The translations under genes and the position numbers were made by a program. A stretch of 8,747 bases of DNA from Lutibacter sp. GTDB lineage: Bacteria > Bacteroidota > Bacteroidia > Flavobacteriales > Flavobacteriaceae. The DNA is taken from NCBI GenBank assembly GCA_030748365.1, contig JASMME010000044.1:1-8747 (forward strand). Reading direction: 5' to 3'. Below, piece after piece: positions 1 to 6,018 of this stretch; the first letter of the stretch is position 1, and each line of letters starts with the position of its first letter. Below the pieces are notes generated by a model that saw only the letters and a program-made list of their open reading frames with translations, searched no databases and had not been told where the DNA came from.

Positions 1-839
1 GTACGACCATCAAACTAAACAACCGTAAAATCCTGGCCGGTATTGCCGAGATCATCGGTGAAAAAGAAAAACTCATTGATTTTACGGTGGCCCTTGACAA
101 GTTAGATAAAATCGGTAGGGAAGGCGTGGTCCGTGAGATGCTGGCAAAAGGCATTGCGGAAACCGCTATTGAAAAAGTCTCTCCACTCTTTAATGTTGAA
201 GGAAATAACCAGGAAAAACTCGACCAACTCGCTTTGATGCTGTCTGCTTCTGAGGAAGGGAGCCAGGGGGTTCGTGAGTTGCGTTTTGTGGTAGATACCA
301 TTGCCTCGCTTGGTCTGAAAACAGCCACACTCTCCGTAGAGGTGACCCTGGCGCGCGGGCTTCATTATTATACGGGTGCCATTGTAGAAGTATCTGCCCC
401 TGATACAGTGGCCATGGGTGCCATTGGCGGCGGTGGCCGCTACGATGACCTGACCGGTATTTTCGGTCTACAAGGGATGAGCGGTATGGGTATATCCTTT
501 GGTCTTGACCGTATCTACCTCGTACTGGAAGCCCTGAACCTGTTCGAAGCGCTTCCCCTACCGGGGCCGAAGTTGCTTTTTGTTAATTTTGGAACGGCAG
601 AGGCTGGCTATGCAATGCAGGCCGTCCAATCCTTGAGGAACCAGCAAATTCCTTGTGAACTCTATCCGGACAGTGCCAAGATGAAAAAGCAGTTACACTA
701 TGCCAATCGGCGTGAGATTCCTTTTGTCGTACTGGCCGGTACAGATGAAATGGCCGCGGGAAAATTCATCCTTAAGGATATGAAAAGTGGTACACAACAG
801 TCTTGCAATCTGCAAGAATTGATCGAAATCGTCGGATAA
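1..839 (+). CDS. hisS: Histidine--tRNA ligase, C-terminal part (5' end outside window)
   Basis: HisRS is a cytoplasmic class II aminoacyl-tRNA synthetase that charges tRNA-His with histidine. The frame is open from the first full codon at position 3 to the TAA at 837-839, giving 278 residues, so the N-terminus with class II motif 1 and most of motif 2 lies upstream. Visible hallmarks are the histidine-binding signature RGLHYYTG (codons near 354-377), the glycine-rich GAIGGGGRYDDL that follows it, and class II motif 3 GMGISFGLDRIYLVLE. The last 90 or so residues, from LLFVNFGTAEAG, form the anticodon-binding domain. The fourth residue of the signature is His, where E. coli has Asp and, from memory, other Bacteroidota have Asn. 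folE follows 44 bases downstream with no terminator between, so read-through into folE is possible. The internal GTG at 87 is not the start, because homology to HisRS continues upstream of it. Confidence 0.96.
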   Translation, partial: TTIKLNNRKILAGIAEIIGEKEKLIDFTVALDKLDKIGREGVVREMLAKGIAETAIEKVSPLFNVEGNNQEKLDQLALMLSASEEGSQGVRELRFVVDTIASLGLKTATLSVEVTLARGLHYYTGAIVEVSAPDTVAMGAIGGGGRYDDLTGIFGLQGMSGMGISFGLDRIYLVLEALNLFEALPLPGPKLLFVNFGTAEAGYAMQAVQSLRNQQIPCELYPDSAKMKKQLHYANRREIPFVVLAGTDEMAAGKFILKDMKSGTQQSCNLQELIEIVG

Positions 840-854
840 ATTAAAACAAAATTG

Positions 855-862
855 TAAATTTG
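855..862 (+). promoter_or_regulatory. Putative Bacteroidota -7 element upstream of folE
   Basis: TAAATTTG is an exact match to the Bacteroidota -7 consensus TAnnTTTG and sits in the hisS-folE gap, 21 bases before the folE ATG. I see no TTG at the expected -33 spacing, so the promoter is incomplete by consensus. folE may also be transcribed from hisS. Confidence 0.4.
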
Positions 863-883
863 CTGGCTAAATAAAAGATAAAC

Positions 884-1570
884 ATGTTTGAAGGTAAAAA
901 AGGAATGGTACACAAATTGGATGAGTTCGGAGACGATCATATCGGTTCTGCTGCTGAGACTCCTTTGAGAGCGGATGCATTTCATTTATCAAACGAAGAA
1001 AAAAGAAATTGCATTGAAAAAAGTGTACGCGATATTTTAATTGCGCTCGGAATGGACCTCGAAGACGACAGTTTACGAGGTACGCCCAAAAGGGTCGCCA
1101 AGGCATTTGTCGACGAATTATTTGCCGGTTTGCACCCTGACAACAAACCCAGGCTGTCTACATTTGAGAACACCTATAAATACGGTGAAATGCTCGTTGA
1201 GAAAAATATCGTTGTATACTCTACCTGTGAGCATCATCTCTTACCCATTGTAGGCAGGGCCCATGTAGCTTATATTTCCAATGGAAAGGTGATTGGTCTG
1301 TCCAAAATGAACAGGATTGTGGATTATTATGCGAAACGTCCTCAGGTACAGGAACGCCTCACCATGCAAGTAGTTCAGGCCTTACAGGAGGCCTTAGGGA
1401 CAGAGGATGTCGCCTGTGTGGTCGATGCCAAGCACCTCTGTGTCAACTCGCGGGGAGTACGTGATATAGACAGCAGTACTGTTACTTCTGAATTTGGCGG
1501 TAAGTTTAAGGATCCGGATACAAAACGCGCTTTTTTAGACTATATCCGTCTGGATACGAATTTTGAATAA
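884..1570 (+). CDS. folE: GTP cyclohydrolase I (FolE1 type)
   Basis: Cytoplasmic enzyme that converts GTP to 7,8-dihydroneopterin triphosphate and formate, the first step toward folate and a shared step toward other pterins and queuosine-type compounds. The protein has 228 residues, a normal size for the family. The zinc-site motif STCEHH places likely ligands at Cys115 and His118, and the third is Cys186 in HLCV, matching E. coli Cys110, His113 and Cys181. Other family motifs are GLSKMNRIVDYYAKRPQVQE (139-158) and SRGVRD near 189. The divergent first 25 residues and then AETPLRADAF resemble other Bacteroidota FolE proteins. The start at 884 gives the longest form; an in-frame ATG at 905 (MVHKLDEF), preceded by an AAGG, would lose only seven residues and cannot be excluded. 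It lies 44 bases after hisS and ends at a strong terminator. Confidence 0.97.
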   Translation: MFEGKKGMVHKLDEFGDDHIGSAAETPLRADAFHLSNEEKRNCIEKSVRDILIALGMDLEDDSLRGTPKRVAKAFVDELFAGLHPDNKPRLSTFENTYKYGEMLVEKNIVVYSTCEHHLLPIVGRAHVAYISNGKVIGLSKMNRIVDYYAKRPQVQERLTMQVVQALQEALGTEDVACVVDAKHLCVNSRGVRDIDSSTVTSEFGGKFKDPDTKRAFLDYIRLDTNFE

Positions 1571-1594
1571 ACAAACACAGTGATAACATTAAAT

Positions 1595-1623
1595 AAACCC
1601 GGGCGCTATGTCCGGGTTTTTTT
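1595..1623 (+). terminator. Rho-independent terminator after folE
   Basis: AAACCCGG (1595-1602) pairs perfectly with CCGGGTTT (1612-1619) across a 9-base loop, and the stem runs into seven T residues (1617-1623). It lies between convergent genes. The opposite strand reads TTTATTT after the stem, so weak termination of the converging - strand gene is possible. Confidence 0.88.
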
Positions 1624-1639
1624 GTGCGCTCCACTCCCT

Positions 1640-2365
1640 TTAAAAACGCTGCCTTGTTTTTCCCTGTTTTAGTTTATAACACAGTTTTAGGCCTAGTGAA
1701 ACATTTACCCCAAGTGCCGACCCTTCAACCTTTTTATAGTTCTCTGTAAATAACCATCCGCAAGTAGCTTCATACACGTTGTCCCGTGGGTTTAGCACCT
1801 CCGAATATTGGTTGTTCCTAATCCTGAGCCCTATACCGGTATACATGTTGATGGTCAGTCTTTTTTTAGATTGTCTAAACAGGCCGTATTTTAGGTGATA
1901 CCCATACTTTTGTCGAAAGTAGTTGGCCGTATCGAAACGGATGGATGTTCCGTCTTTTGCCTGGTAACTTTCGAGGCTTATTTGTTCTTTGTGATGGATA
2001 TAAAAAAGTTCCAACGACAGGTATTGTTCATACCTGCCTTTGCTGCCTAAGCTATAATACAGCTCAGGCCTGATTTCCCACAATTGGTAGCCTTTACCAA
2101 CGTTGTCTTTGTAGATACCAAAGCACAATGCGCGATTTCCGTATCCGACATCCAGTCCGACTTTCCATCTCGGTTTTAGTTGTTGGATATAGCCGACCCG
2201 CCACCGCTGGTTATAGGTGTTCAGGAATGTCAGGGCATTTAAGCTTATATAGGACGACTGTTTGTCAGCCATGGCTTGTAAAGTGGGTGTATCCCGTTGT
2301 GCCATTAAGCTTATGGGTACACTCAGTATCATATAGAGGAGCGTATAAGTCCATTTTTTTTTCAT
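1640..2365 (-). CDS. Predicted outer-membrane beta-barrel protein of unknown function
   Basis: The 241-residue protein begins with a clear signal peptide: MKKKW, a hydrophobic core, then SLMA|Q with probable cleavage after Ala22. The mature part has no further hydrophobic helix. It is instead a run of alternating polar and aromatic or hydrophobic residues with many Tyr, Gly and Arg, for example RWRVGYIQQL, WKVGLDVGYG, LYYSLGS, YLSLELFYIH and ALGVNVSLGLKLCYKL. That is the pattern of amphipathic beta strands in a small barrel of roughly 8 strands, and the chain ends in Phe, a common C-terminal residue of outer-membrane proteins. I do not recognise a specific family; DUF3575-like or other small porin-like barrels are possibilities. 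It converges on folE (gap of 69 bases). No convincing -7 element is visible upstream of its ATG. That it is a gene is well supported; its role is unknown. Confidence 0.8.
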   Translation of the reverse strand: MKKKWTYTLLYMILSVPISLMAQRDTPTLQAMADKQSSYISLNALTFLNTYNQRWRVGYIQQLKPRWKVGLDVGYGNRALCFGIYKDNVGKGYQLWEIRPELYYSLGSKGRYEQYLSLELFYIHHKEQISLESYQAKDGTSIRFDTANYFRQKYGYHLKYGLFRQSKKRLTINMYTGIGLRIRNNQYSEVLNPRDNVYEATCGWLFTENYKKVEGSALGVNVSLGLKLCYKLKQGKTRQRF

Positions 2366-2436
2366 AGTATTAAATTGAGAAATTAAATCATGGTCAAGGT
2401 ATTTCCGGTAATCTTTTTTGTTGGTAAATATGCTTG

Positions 2437-2593
2437 CTATTCCACATCTTCTTCTGTAATTTCATAAGTATATACCACAAGACTTTTTGAAGGTTGTTTT
2501 CATAGCATTTTTTTTGTTAACTAGGTCAAGGCCTTGGCTGATCAACAGGTAGGCATATTCCATGTCGCCAATGTATACTAAAAATGCGGTGGG
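2437..2593 (-). pseudogene. Possible decayed, frameshifted C-terminal coding fragment
   Basis: On the - strand a frame open from just after the TGA at 2594-2596 reads coding-like (VYIGDMEYAYLLISQ, then LDLVNKKNAMK). It contains an ATG at 2563 and ends at a TGA at 2462-2464. The neighbouring frame reads KQPSKSLVVYTYEITEEDVE and ends in TAG at 2437-2439. Removing one A from the AAAA run at 2497-2500 would join them into a coherent tail, NAMKQPSKSLVVY and onward. An A8 run lies close by (2508-2515). No start, promoter or rest of a gene is visible upstream. I do not recognise the family. It could be a relic of a lost gene, a small ORF of 33 residues (2462-2563), or a chance open frame. Confidence 0.3.
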
Positions 2594-2609
2594 TCAAAAA
2601 GTTTGTACC

Positions 2610-2653
2610 AAGGATTTATAAATTTAGGGTAATTTATATCCTTATAAATTAGG
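2610..2653. repeat. Three-part AT-rich repeat able to form two mutually exclusive hairpins
   Basis: TATAAATT (2617-2624), AATTTATA (2631-2638) and TATAAATT (2643-2650) follow each other. The middle copy can pair with either flank. The left pairing is extended by AAGGA (2610-2614) with TCCTT (2639-2643) around a 2-base bulge, giving 13 pairs with loop TAGGGT. The right pairing has 8 pairs with loop TCCT. The outer copies also form a direct repeat, TTATAAATTTAGG (2616-2628) and TTATAAATTAGG (2642-2653). It sits about 95 bases upstream of the -7 element of the next + strand gene, so it would not be in that transcript. A protein-binding site or a structured - strand leader are alternatives. Base composition raises the chance of coincidence. 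Confidence 0.5.
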
Positions 2654-2747
2654 AGATCAAAGAGGAACCTAACAAATCTAAAACCCAGCCGATAGTTGGA
2701 GATTTATCATTAAGATTGTCTTAACAAAAGGTTCACAATCAATTCCT

Positions 2748-2755
2748 TATATTTG
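2748..2755 (+). promoter_or_regulatory. Putative -7 element for the membrane-protein gene
   Basis: TATATTTG matches TAnnTTTG exactly and lies 38 bases upstream of the ATG at 2794. The nearest upstream TTG (2716-2718) is 29 bases away, longer than the usual spacing, so the -33 part is not supported. Confidence 0.45.
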
Positions 2756-2793
2756 AGGTATGTCTTTTTATTATTAACTAAAACCAAGCTATT

Positions 2794-3243
2794 ATGAATG
2801 AATCAACCATTGAAATTATTTTTTCAGTCCTCGGAGCTGCACTGACCCTTTTGACGGTGTATGGCGCTTTTAAACTAAACAGAAAGTGGTTCCTGTCGGG
2901 CATTTGCTATTTCAGTTTTCTTCCCATTATCGGAGAGGCTATGGCCTATAACGCCACTTCCGCTCCGGTACACATCGTTATGATCGTTGTTTTTATTGCG
3001 CAGTTCCTGCTGGCCAGGCCAGACAAGAACAGTTATGGGCCATCGGATCTAGCTGCTACGGCCCTGGCTACCAAAATTGGGATGGCACTGCTCGTAATCA
3101 ATGTGGGGGCCGCCGTTTATGTCCTTTGTCTGGACACTGGAGTACCTGCCCAATACGGGTATTTCCACACAGTTATCGCCCTAACCATGCTCTACCTGAT
3201 TGCCAAAAGGTTTGCTGCTAAAGGGGTTGTTTGGAACTCATAA
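2794..3243 (+). CDS. Small integral membrane protein of unknown function (about five helices)
   Basis: The 149-residue protein has hydrophobic segments near residues 6-26, 33-50, 58-74, 93-113 and 122-138, which suggests five membrane-spanning helices in the inner membrane. Charged links are short (KLNRKW, ARPDKNSYGPSD, AKRFAAKG). There is no cleavable signal peptide and no recognisable catalytic motif. Possible functional residues are a Glu in helix 2 (IIGEAMAY) and a Tyr-rich stretch QYGYFH before the last helix. I do not recognise the family; it resembles the many small DUF membrane proteins of Bacteroidota. The ATG is preceded by AAACCAAGCTATT, with no strong ribosome-binding site, which is usual in this phylum. 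A -7 element lies 38 bases upstream and a terminator follows, so it appears to be a single-gene unit. Confidence 0.8.
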   Translation: MNESTIEIIFSVLGAALTLLTVYGAFKLNRKWFLSGICYFSFLPIIGEAMAYNATSAPVHIVMIVVFIAQFLLARPDKNSYGPSDLAATALATKIGMALLVINVGAAVYVLCLDTGVPAQYGYFHTVIALTMLYLIAKRFAAKGVVWNS

Positions 3244-3267
3244 AAAGGACTTAAAAACCATTTTAAT

Positions 3268-3301
3268 CAGGGTCTTTTTTTCGGAACTGGCCCTGTTTTT
3301 T
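3268..3301 (+). terminator. Probable rho-independent terminator after the membrane-protein gene
   Basis: CAGGGTC (3268-3274) pairs with GGCCCTG (3289-3295) through seven pairs including one G-T, with a 14-base loop, followed by six T residues (3296-3301). The long loop makes it weaker than the other terminators here. Confidence 0.6.
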
Positions 3302-3323
3302 AGGGGATATCTTGGCTTAATTT

Positions 3324-3342
3324 TTTGTTAGTTTGTAACAAA
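3324..3342 (+). promoter_or_regulatory. Inverted repeat upstream of the secreted-protein gene, possible operator or promoter
   Basis: TTTGTTA (3324-3330) and TAACAAA (3336-3342) form a perfect 7-base inverted repeat around GTTTG. The overlapping TTAGTTTG (3328-3335) matches the -7 consensus at all but one defined position. It is 44 bases upstream of the TTG start at 3387 and after the previous terminator, where a promoter would be expected. No -33 TTG at the right distance is visible. Confidence 0.3.
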
Positions 3343-3386
3343 CAGTAGTCCTGATCGTCTCATAGTTAAATTGAGAATAAAAAAAA

Positions 3387-4931
3387 TTGAAAGAAATAGC
3401 ACAAAAATATGTAGGTACTTTTTTCTTGTTTTCCGCACTAAGTTTATGTGCCCAAACACCCCAGGATAGCCTTGTTGCGGGTGTTTCTAAAGCCTTTGTT
3501 GCTGGCGCCGAATTGCATGGCGCCGTCTATGATACTGATCGAGAAAGCCCCCTTCCTTATACCACCGTATACGCCCTTAGGAACCAGAAAGGGGTCGTTA
3601 GCAACGAGCAGGGTCATTTTTCTTTTGATCTGACAGGGCTCTACCCAACCGATACCCTGGCCTTTCAGTACGTCGGTTACCAGGTATTGAAATACACGGT
3701 AGCAGATTTGCAGGAACATCCTGAAGTCTACCTACAGGAGGCGGTCGTTTCCCTTTCCGAGGCCCTTGTTTTTTCGGGAGCTCCTGATCCGGAAACGATT
3801 GTTCAGCGCGTTCTAAAGAACAGGGCGCAGAATTATCCGGAGACCAACTTAAAGAGTTTGGTATTTGCCCGTAGAAGATACCTGTCTGACATAGATCGCT
3901 TTAAACTGGACTATAAGAAAAGCAGCATTGCTTCATTGAACAGGGGGCTATTTACCTTGCTTGAGGAAAAAATACCCAGGCACAGCACCTCCTTTACCGA
4001 CTTTTTAGGAGACCTTTACCTGAGTGCCGATCCGAACGATACGCTAAAACTAAAAACAGCCCCCATTCAAACGGTCTCTTTAAAAGAAAAAGATGTTGCC
4101 GAACTTTCCCAATTGGAACCCCTCTTTGACAGTATTTTTAACAAGGAAGACCCCGAAACGTACTGGAAATTTAAAACAGGTATATTCGGGACTAAGGTAA
4201 CGGTGGAAAACGAAGGAGATAAGGCTGCGAATGATTCACTTGCTGAAAACAGCAGGAAAGTATCCGAATTTAGTGCAGGCATAGGCCGTCGTATTGCCTA
4301 CGCCACCTTCGAGGATAAAAAAACCTGGGAATTTTTGTATAAGACGGGGCGCTATACCTACAATCTTGCCGGCGGTACCTTTGTCAACGGAGAAGCGGTC
4401 TATATCATTGATTTTAGCCCCCGTGGCAAGGGGAAGTTCCAGGGAAGAATGTACATTGCCGCTGAAAGCTATGCCCTGATCAGGGTTGATTACTCCTATG
4501 CGCCGGAGAAAACAGGTGAACATTTCAAACTGTTAGGCTTCCTGTATACCGAATATTTGTTTAGTGTCTCCATCTATTTTGAACGCTACCAGGACCGCTA
4601 CCACCTCACCTATATTTCCCTAAAAAATGGTAGCCAGTTTGGTGTTAAAAGAAATATTTCCCTTATAAAAAAGAGAAAAAGGGCCTTGTTCGATAAAAAA
4701 ATCGAGCAGGTAAAAGTGCGCTTGGACATGCGGTCGAGTTTTGAATCCTCCTTCGAATTATTGGTCTTAGACAGGCAGGCGATTTCTCCTGGGGAATTCG
4801 CCGATTTTATACAGCCAGAAAGGATGGAGGTCATCTATGTAGACCAGTTTGACGATACGTTGTGGGAGGGTTTTTCCATCATTGCCCCCACCCAGCAAAT
4901 GAAGGACTATAAAAAACGAGACACTTATTAA
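3387..4931 (+). CDS. Secreted protein with carboxypeptidase-regulatory-like N-terminal domain
   Basis: The 514-residue protein has a signal peptide (hydrophobic VGTFFLFSALSLCA, likely cleaved after Ala22 before Gln) and is therefore exported. Residues about 42-120 fit a CarboxypepD_reg-like beta-sandwich: HGAVYDTDRESPLPYTTVYA, a GVVSNEQGHFSF turn and VYLQEAVVSL, the module found at the N-terminus of many Bacteroidota outer-membrane proteins. The remaining 390 residues are strand-rich with motifs such as VYIIDFSPRGKGKFQG and YALIRVDYSY, typical of surface or periplasmic Bacteroidota proteins of unknown role. There is no TonB plug or transmembrane barrel of receptor size, so it is not a TonB-dependent receptor. 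The start must be TTG at 3387: an in-frame TAA lies at 3378-3380, and no ATG or GTG occurs before the signal peptide. It has its own terminator. The substrate or partner cannot be told from sequence. Confidence 0.85.
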   Translation: MKEIAQKYVGTFFLFSALSLCAQTPQDSLVAGVSKAFVAGAELHGAVYDTDRESPLPYTTVYALRNQKGVVSNEQGHFSFDLTGLYPTDTLAFQYVGYQVLKYTVADLQEHPEVYLQEAVVSLSEALVFSGAPDPETIVQRVLKNRAQNYPETNLKSLVFARRRYLSDIDRFKLDYKKSSIASLNRGLFTLLEEKIPRHSTSFTDFLGDLYLSADPNDTLKLKTAPIQTVSLKEKDVAELSQLEPLFDSIFNKEDPETYWKFKTGIFGTKVTVENEGDKAANDSLAENSRKVSEFSAGIGRRIAYATFEDKKTWEFLYKTGRYTYNLAGGTFVNGEAVYIIDFSPRGKGKFQGRMYIAAESYALIRVDYSYAPEKTGEHFKLLGFLYTEYLFSVSIYFERYQDRYHLTYISLKNGSQFGVKRNISLIKKRKRALFDKKIEQVKVRLDMRSSFESSFELLVLDRQAISPGEFADFIQPERMEVIYVDQFDDTLWEGFSIIAPTQQMKDYKKRDTY

Positions 4932-4967
4932 ACGGGGAGGCGTTTTCTTATGGACTCACCGTTTTTT
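4931..4967 (+). terminator. Rho-independent terminator after the secreted-protein gene
   Basis: AACGG (4931-4935) pairs with CCGTT (4959-4963); past a G-A mismatch, GAG (4937-4939) pairs with CTC (4955-4957). A run of six T follows (4962-4967). The stem begins on the last base of the stop codon. Confidence 0.65.
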
Positions 4968-4970
4968 ATC

Positions 4971-5004
4971 TTGATAAGCCACGCGCTATAAATTACTATC
5001 TTTG
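4971..5004 (+). promoter_or_regulatory. Putative bshB1 promoter
   Basis: TTG (4971-4973) and TATCTTTG (4997-5004) are separated by 23 bases, at the upper limit of the Bacteroidota -33/-7 arrangement TTG-N17-23-TAnnTTTG. It directly follows the preceding terminator. The implied leader before the ATG at 5113 is about 100 bases; I see no recognisable riboswitch in it. Confidence 0.55.
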
Positions 5005-5112
5005 TCAGGTCTTATATACCTGTTTTGTGCCCCTTCCAGGTCGCTATAGATTGATGATAAATTTCTTGGTAGACAGGTCTGAGACCACTTGAATAATTTT
5101 AGAAACACAGAG

Positions 5113-5829
5113 ATGAAAGTAGCTATACTCGCCATAGGGGCCCATCCAGATGATGTAGAACTGGGTTGTGGTGCCACCCTTGCCAAAGAGATTTCCCTGG
5201 GTAAAAAAGTAGGCATTCTCGATCTGACTGCCGGAGAATTAGGCACCCGTGGGTCGGCGGCTATTCGCGCCGCGGAAGCGGAGGAAGCCGCCGCTATCTT
5301 GGGGGTCTCCTTTCGTGAGAACCTGGGTTTTGCCGATGGCTTTTTTGGCAATGACAAAAGCCATCAAATCAGCCTGATCAAACACCTTAGAGAGTGTCGT
5401 CCTGAGATCGTATTGTGCAATGCTCCCGAAGACCGGCATCCAGATCATTCGAAGGCTGCTGCCCTGGTTACCGAAGCTTGTTTCCTGTCCGGGTTACATA
5501 AGATACAGACAACACTGGATGGCAAACCCCAAGCTGCCTGGCGACCCAAGCGGGTCTACCACTATATACAATGGCAACCGTTGTCCCCCGATTTTGCCCT
5601 GGATGTCAGCGGTTTTATGGATACGAAACTCGCCGCTGTCAAGGCCTACAAATCCCAGTTTTATGATCCTGACAGTAAAGAGCCCGTTTCTCCGATTTCT
5701 ACCAAGAACTTCCTGGACAGTGTAACTTACAGGGCCCAGGATTTGGGTAGGTTGATCGGTACGGAGGCCGCTGAAGGTTTTGTCTCAGGGTCTTATATAG
5801 CGGTGTCTTCTCTGGATAAATTATTATAG
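5113..5829 (+). CDS. bshB1: Bacillithiol biosynthesis deacetylase BshB1
   Basis: Zinc-dependent cytoplasmic deacetylase of the LmbE/PIG-L family. BshB removes the acetyl group from N-acetylglucosaminyl-malate to give glucosaminyl-malate, to which BshC adds cysteine, forming the low-molecular-weight thiol bacillithiol. The 238-residue protein has the N-terminal metal motif AHPDDVELGCG (His11, Asp13, Asp14) and the second motif DRHPDH (107-112). His11, Asp14 and His112 are the expected zinc ligands and Asp13 the likely general base. BshB1-specific stretches include GILDLTAGELGTRGS, ENLGFADGFF, ACFLSGLHKI, VYHYIQWQP and KSQFYDPDSKEPVSPIS. The ATG at 5113 is chosen over an in-frame TTG at 5089 because the protein begins directly with the family's MKVAILAIGAHPDD; only a weak AGAG precedes it. 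bshA and bshC are not in the window, so the pathway genes are dispersed. A tRNA gene follows with its own promoter. Confidence 0.95.
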   Translation: MKVAILAIGAHPDDVELGCGATLAKEISLGKKVGILDLTAGELGTRGSAAIRAAEAEEAAAILGVSFRENLGFADGFFGNDKSHQISLIKHLRECRPEIVLCNAPEDRHPDHSKAAALVTEACFLSGLHKIQTTLDGKPQAAWRPKRVYHYIQWQPLSPDFALDVSGFMDTKLAAVKAYKSQFYDPDSKEPVSPISTKNFLDSVTYRAQDLGRLIGTEAAEGFVSGSYIAVSSLDKLL

Positions 5830-5836
5830 AAAAATG

Positions 5837-5867
5837 TTGCTAAAAAAACAGAATTGCCTTACATTTG
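5837..5867 (+). promoter_or_regulatory. tRNA-His promoter
   Basis: TTG (5837-5839), a 20-base spacer and TACATTTG (5860-5867) form the best Bacteroidota-type promoter in the window. Transcription would begin about 7 bases later, just ahead of the tRNA at 5882, leaving a very short 5' leader for RNase P. Confidence 0.75.
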
Positions 5868-5881
5868 CCCCCTCTATAAAT

Positions 5882-5956
5882 GGTGATTGTAGCTCAGTTG
5901 GTTAGAGCGCCGGATTGTGGTTCCGGAGGTCGCCGGTTCGAACCCGGTCTTTCACC
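5882..5956 (+). tRNA. tRNA-His (anticodon GTG)
   Basis: A complete cloverleaf can be drawn. The D arm starts GCTC (5892-5895) with AGTTGGTTA in its loop. The anticodon stem CCGGA/TCCGG (5910-5914/5922-5926) carries loop TTGTGGT with anticodon GTG at 5917-5919, and the T arm is GCCGG-TTCGAAC-CCGGT. The His identity pair is encoded: G-1 at 5882 opposite C73 at 5956. The acceptor stem is odd: 5' GTGATTG (5883-5889) against 3' CTTTCAC (5949-5955) leaves U-U mismatches at 5:68 and 6:67, flanked by normal pairs. The bases after C73 are CAG, so the CCA end is not encoded and must be added. It has its own promoter and terminator, and hisS, its cognate synthetase gene, lies about 5 kb upstream. Confidence 0.95.
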
Positions 5957-5960
5957 CAGT

Positions 5961-5992
5961 AAAAAGGTCTGATATTTTTCAGACCTTTTTTT
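5961..5992 (+). terminator. Strong, probably bidirectional terminator between tRNA-His and the FTCD gene
   Basis: AAAAAGGTCTGA (5961-5972) pairs perfectly with TCAGACCTTTTT (5979-5990) over 12 bases with a 6-base loop, then TT. The A-run on the left arm supplies a T-run on the other strand, so it can also end the - strand gene whose stop is at 6019. Confidence 0.92.
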
Positions 5993-6018
5993 GTTATACA
6001 AGGAAAAAAAGATGCCCC

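Noticed and set aside
5076..5086. GGTCT-G-AGACC palindrome before bshB1
   Set aside because: The central loop of one base cannot form an RNA hairpin and the short dyad is within chance expectation; no partner site seen.
5089..5112. TTG start extending BshB1 by eight residues
   Set aside because: The family begins at MKVAILAIGAHPDD; the extension has no similarity and the ATG at 5113 is the natural start.
4986..5357. 123-codon - strand open frame
   Set aside because: Antisense to bshB1 and its promoter; Ser/Ala/Pro/Arg-rich shadow composition, whereas BshB1 motifs are clear on the + strand.
5882..5956. tRNA-His as an integration (att) site
   Set aside because: No integrase gene and no repeated tRNA 3' end are visible downstream; a terminator and a core metabolic gene follow at once.
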